Assembly (NCBI GenBank): GCA_003279535.1
Contig: QCHO01000003.1
Coordinates: forward strand, 1-64,000
DNA from: Prochlorococcus sp. AG-402-C22
Lineage (GTDB): Bacteria > Cyanobacteriota > Cyanobacteriia > PCC-6307 > Cyanobiaceae
Direction: 5' to 3'
DNA length: 64,000 nt
The translations under genes and the position numbers were made by a program. Numbering within the stretch: the stretch's first letter is position 1; every line of letters starts with the position of its first letter. Positions 61,190-64,000 of the stretch are shown here, in pieces. Below the pieces are notes generated by a model. That model was given only the letters and a program-made list of their open reading frames with translations, was not told where the DNA came from and searched no databases.

Positions 61190-63094
61190 ATGGAAAAAGG
61201 CGAAATTCGTATTAATACCGAAAATATTTTCCCAATTATCAAAAAGGCAGTTTATTCTGACCATGAAATATTTTTAAGAGAGCTTGTAAGTAATGGTGTA
61301 GACGCAATAAGTAAGCGAAGAATGGCTTCTATGGCGGGTGATTGTGAAAATACTGAAGAGGCTCAAGTAAAAATAACAATTGACCGTGAGAAAAATACGC
61401 TGACGATTTCCGATAATGGAATTGGAATGAATGATGATGAAATTAAGAAGTACATAAATCAAGTAGCATTCTCTAGCGCAGAAGAATTTCTAACAAAATA
61501 CAAAAAAGATAATGATGAATTTATAGGTCATTTTGGACTTGGCTTTTATTCAAGTTTTATGGTGGCAGATAGAGTTGATATATTAACTAAATCCGCTATT
61601 GGGGAATCAAAGGCATTCAAATGGTCTTGTGATGGATCGCCAAATTTCACTTTAGAGGAATCAGAAAGAGAGACAATTGGCACAGATGTGATACTTCACC
61701 TTTTAGAAGAAGAAAAAGAGTTTATTGAGCCTGAAAGGATTAAATCATTAATAAAAAAATATTGTGACTTTATGCCAATTGATGTCTTATTAGAAGGTGA
61801 GACAATTAACAAGAAAAATCCTCCTTGGAGAAAACAACCTAGTGAATTAAAAGATGAAGATTATATTGAGTTATATAAATACCTTTATCCTTTTCAAGGG
61901 GACCCACTGTTATGGATACATTTAAATACAGACTATCCATATGACATACAAGGTATATTGTATTTTCCTAAGTTATCTGGCAGAGCCGATTGGGAAAAGG
62001 GAGAAATAAAACTATTTTGCAATCAAGTATTTGTAAGTGATTCAATTAAAGAGATAGTACCAAAATATCTTTTGCCTCTAAGAGGGGTTATAGATTCTAC
62101 GGATATACCCTTAAATGTTAGTAGAAGTGCATTACAAACAGATAGGAAGGTAAGGTCTATATCATCATTTATCTCAAAAAAAATTGCTAATAAATTAAAG
62201 GATTTGATAAAAAATTCTCCAGAATTTTATGCTGAAGTTTGGGATTCCATCTCTGCTTTTATTAAAATTGGTGCTATCGAAGATGAGAAATTTGCTGATT
62301 TAGTAGATAAAAGTATAATTTTTGAAACAATTATCAATTCAGAAAAAGACGTAACTCAGGATATTGAAAATAAATCCCTTATCAAATTAAATGATAAATA
62401 CTTTACTACTCTCGCAAGTTACAAAGAAAGAAATAAGATAATCGATTCTAAAAAAATAATTTACTGTTCAGATTTGATTGCTCAGTCTAGTGCATTAAAT
62501 ATCTGTTTATCTGATAACAAAGAAGTTATTAAATCAGATCCTTTAATTGATGCACAATTTCTACCATGGTTAGAAAGTAAGAATGAAGATTATCAATTCC
62601 AAAGAGTTGATTCAGAAATTAATGAACTAGAAGATAAGGAATCTAAAGAAATAGTAGATAAGGATGGCAAATCAAATACAGAAAATCTTAGAGATACGAT
62701 AGTTAAAGCACTTAATAATGAGAAAGTAACAGTTAAAGTTCAGTCACTTTCAAGCAAAGGTGCTCCTCCAGCAATGATTTTGCTTCCAGAGCAAATGAGA
62801 AGAATTAATGATATGGGAGCTTACATGGAACAAAAGATGCCGGGTTTACCTGAATATCATGTCCTTTTAATTAATAAAGATCATCCACTTATTGTTGGCC
62901 TTAATAAAATTACAGGTAATAAAATAATTATTGATAAAAAAGAACCTGTTGAAAATCAACTAGCAACAAAAATTGCGAATCAAGTTTACGATATGGCTAA
63001 ACTATCTGTTGGTGGATTAGATCAAGAACAGATAATTAAATTACAAAACAATAATGCTGAATTAATTTCAGAATTGCTTAATTCAACAACTTAA
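61190..63094 (+). CDS. htpG: Hsp90-family chaperone HtpG
   Basis: 634 residues. The N-terminal ATP-binding GHKL fold has 'IFLRELVSNGVDAISKRRMA', 'TISDNGIGMNDDEIKKYINQ' and 'FIGHFGLGFYSSFMVADRVD'. The middle domain includes 'GVIDSTDIPLNVSRSALQTD', and the dimerisation domain is at the C-terminus. The usual 'ELISNASDA' reads 'ELVSNGVDA', a Ser/Asn region change seen in cyanobacterial forms. A general stress chaperone, cytoplasmic. Confidence 0.96.
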   Translation: MEKGEIRINTENIFPIIKKAVYSDHEIFLRELVSNGVDAISKRRMASMAGDCENTEEAQVKITIDREKNTLTISDNGIGMNDDEIKKYINQVAFSSAEEFLTKYKKDNDEFIGHFGLGFYSSFMVADRVDILTKSAIGESKAFKWSCDGSPNFTLEESERETIGTDVILHLLEEEKEFIEPERIKSLIKKYCDFMPIDVLLEGETINKKNPPWRKQPSELKDEDYIELYKYLYPFQGDPLLWIHLNTDYPYDIQGILYFPKLSGRADWEKGEIKLFCNQVFVSDSIKEIVPKYLLPLRGVIDSTDIPLNVSRSALQTDRKVRSISSFISKKIANKLKDLIKNSPEFYAEVWDSISAFIKIGAIEDEKFADLVDKSIIFETIINSEKDVTQDIENKSLIKLNDKYFTTLASYKERNKIIDSKKIIYCSDLIAQSSALNICLSDNKEVIKSDPLIDAQFLPWLESKNEDYQFQRVDSEINELEDKESKEIVDKDGKSNTENLRDTIVKALNNEKVTVKVQSLSSKGAPPAMILLPEQMRRINDMGAYMEQKMPGLPEYHVLLINKDHPLIVGLNKITGNKIIIDKKEPVENQLATKIANQVYDMAKLSVGGLDQEQIIKLQNNNAELISELLNSTT

Positions 63095-63133
63095 GCTGTA
63101 TGTTAAAATTTTTTAAGATACAACTCAAAAGAT

Positions 63134-63370
63134 ATGTCAAGAGTTTGCGAACTTACTGGAGCAAAAGCTAATAACGGGATGGCTGTAAGCCACTCACATA
63201 TTCGTACAAAAAAATTACAGCAAGTTAATCTTCAAAAGAGAAGGCTTTGGTGGGAAGAAGGGAAAAAATGGGTAAATATAAGAATTAGCACTAAAGCCCT
63301 AAAATCTGTACAAAAAATCGGATTGGATAAATTTGCTAAATCAAATGGAGTTGATTTGAAAAAATTCTAA
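63134..63370 (+). CDS. rpmB: 50S ribosomal protein L28
   Basis: 78 residues with '[20 protein letters not shown]', '[20 protein letters not shown]' and '[17 protein letters not shown]', the L28 pattern without zinc cysteines. It lies 39 bp after htpG and a few bases before the prxQ-like gene. Confidence 0.96.
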   Translation: MSRVCELTGAKANNGMAVSHSHIRTKKLQQVNLQKRRLWWEEGKKWVNIRISTKALKSVQKIGLDKFAKSNGVDLKKF

Positions 63371-63375
63371 ATTTG

Positions 63376-63909
63376 ATGAGAAATTTAGTTATTAGTGTAT
63401 TTATATCATTTTTTCTTTTAATTAATTTTAATTCAGCATTAGCATTTGACTTTGCTCCTGAGGTTGGTGACTTAGCACCAAATTTTCATCTAGAAGGTTT
63501 TAATAAAAACATTAAAATAAAAAAAGTCTGGGAATTAAGTGATTTTGAAGGTAAGTGGCTTGTTATTTATTTTTATCCAAAAGATTTTACAGCTGGTTGC
63601 ACCCTTGAAGCTAAAGGTTTTTCAGAATTAAAAAAAGATTTTTCAAAATATAATGCAGAAATTGTTGGTATCAGTGCAGACAATCAAGATTCTCATGAAA
63701 GTTTCTGTAGCGAAAAATCAATAAATTACACATTATTATCTGATCCTGACGGAATTATCAGTGATAAATATGGTTCTTGGATTCCGCCATTCTCAGATAG
63801 AAATACTTTCTTAATTTCTCCAAATGGACAAATTTCTTATAGATGGATTAGTGTTTTACCTCTAAATCATGCTAAGGAAGTACTTAACGTATTAAAGAAA
63901 AAAATATAA
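63376..63909 (+). CDS. Exported PrxQ/BCP-type peroxiredoxin
   Basis: 177 residues from the ATG at 63376; the track start is a TTG one codon earlier. A signal peptide ('NLVISVFISFFLLINFNSAL') ends near 'LAFDF', so it acts in the lumen or periplasm. The peroxidatic Cys is in 'FYPKDFTAGCTLEAKGF' (C75 from this start). The resolving Cys five residues later, seen in many BCPs, is replaced by Lys, but a second Cys lies 36 residues on ('ESFCSEKSI'), the spacing of the helix-3 PrxQ subtype. It reduces peroxides using thioredoxin. Confidence 0.88.
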   Translation: MRNLVISVFISFFLLINFNSALAFDFAPEVGDLAPNFHLEGFNKNIKIKKVWELSDFEGKWLVIYFYPKDFTAGCTLEAKGFSELKKDFSKYNAEIVGISADNQDSHESFCSEKSINYTLLSDPDGIISDKYGSWIPPFSDRNTFLISPNGQISYRWISVLPLNHAKEVLNVLKKKI

Positions 63910-63912
63910 ATT

Positions 63913-64000
63913 TTGCACGAACTATCATTTGGAACTTGGTTAATACATATCTCATCAGTCATTGAATGGATTTTTGCCATATTTGTCATATATAAAATTT
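63913..64000 (+). CDS. DUF2499-family membrane protein (5' part only)
   Basis: A TTG-started frame cut by the window end gives 29 codons: 'HELSFGTWLIHISSVIEWIF' followed by 'AIFVIYKI'. The 'SFGTWxIHxxSVxEW' pattern fits DUF2499, a small cyanobacterial and plastid membrane family of unknown function. It starts 3 bp after the prxQ-like gene, suggesting co-transcription. Confidence 0.65.
   Translation, partial: MHELSFGTWLIHISSVIEWIFAIFVIYKI

Overview
The window is an AT-rich, tightly packed piece of a marine picocyanobacterial chromosome, most likely a high-light Prochlorococcus. The evidence is the very low GC visible throughout, minimal intergenic spacing, and oxygenic-phototroph genes: acsF for chlorophyll synthesis, a 25-codon psb30-like gene, ycf20, hemJ and a CCB2/CCB4-type cytochrome b6f assembly factor. 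Several protein families that are essentially cyanobacterial are also present (DUF2996, DUF3110, DUF1995, DUF1651, DUF2499). I see no transposase, integrase, CRISPR array or rRNA. There are two tRNAs, one with anticodon CAT (read as Met) and one Ser-GGA.

Layout. 0-9.9 kb: tldE/tldD, acsF, two unknown genes, a large RNase II/R-like protein with an eroded active site, a split UPF0016 transporter, a CxxCxxCC protein, psb30, a HAD phosphatase, ycf20 and rpmF. 10-13.2 kb: an FtsH-like AAA protein that has lost its zinc-protease motif, an unknown polytopic membrane protein and a 2-Cys peroxiredoxin. 13.5-17.4 kb: an accessory stretch of more than ten tiny ORFs. At least three look broken (in-frame stop, poly-A frameshift, frameshifted DUF1651). 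It also holds a ribbon-helix-helix (RHH) regulator with a palindrome over its promoter, and an orphan thioredoxin domain of the VKOR-fused type. 17.4-26.4 kb: core genes clpS, tRNA-Met, trmL, cobU, lptC, metG, a minimal RNB ribonuclease, rpsR, rpmG and pheT. 26.4-28.5 kb: a second accessory patch with a Trp-rich exported miniprotein, a dense array of AGTCT/AGACT inverted repeats, and a gene fusing an RHH DNA-binding domain to a C-terminal J domain. 28.5-64 kb: mostly housekeeping genes (metH, ilvE, cobN, PHP, hemJ, uvrC, coaD, dacB, cysteine desulfurase, dapF, leuS, pgi, purN, argC, ribBA, cyclophilin, dnaJ-dnaK, tRNA-Ser, ferredoxin, suhB, hisZ, htpG, rpmB, prxQ), ending in a partial DUF2499 gene.

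How the genes fit together. CobU and CobN make corrinoid, and MetH in the same window uses it. AcsF and HemJ sit on the chlorophyll/heme branch. DnaK-DnaJ, HtpG, ClpS and the inactive FtsH form a proteostasis set. The RHH-J fusion is a possible link from the DnaK system to a DNA site, which is inference only.

The observations I rate highest are: (1) an FtsH homologue with NEVGR in place of HEAGH and no first membrane segment; (2) two RNB-family proteins with complementary architectures, one with RNA-binding domains but a dead catalytic core, the other a bare catalytic core; (3) the RHH-J fusion next to an unusual inverted-repeat array. All calls come from reading the sequence and the supplied ORF translations; no database search was run.
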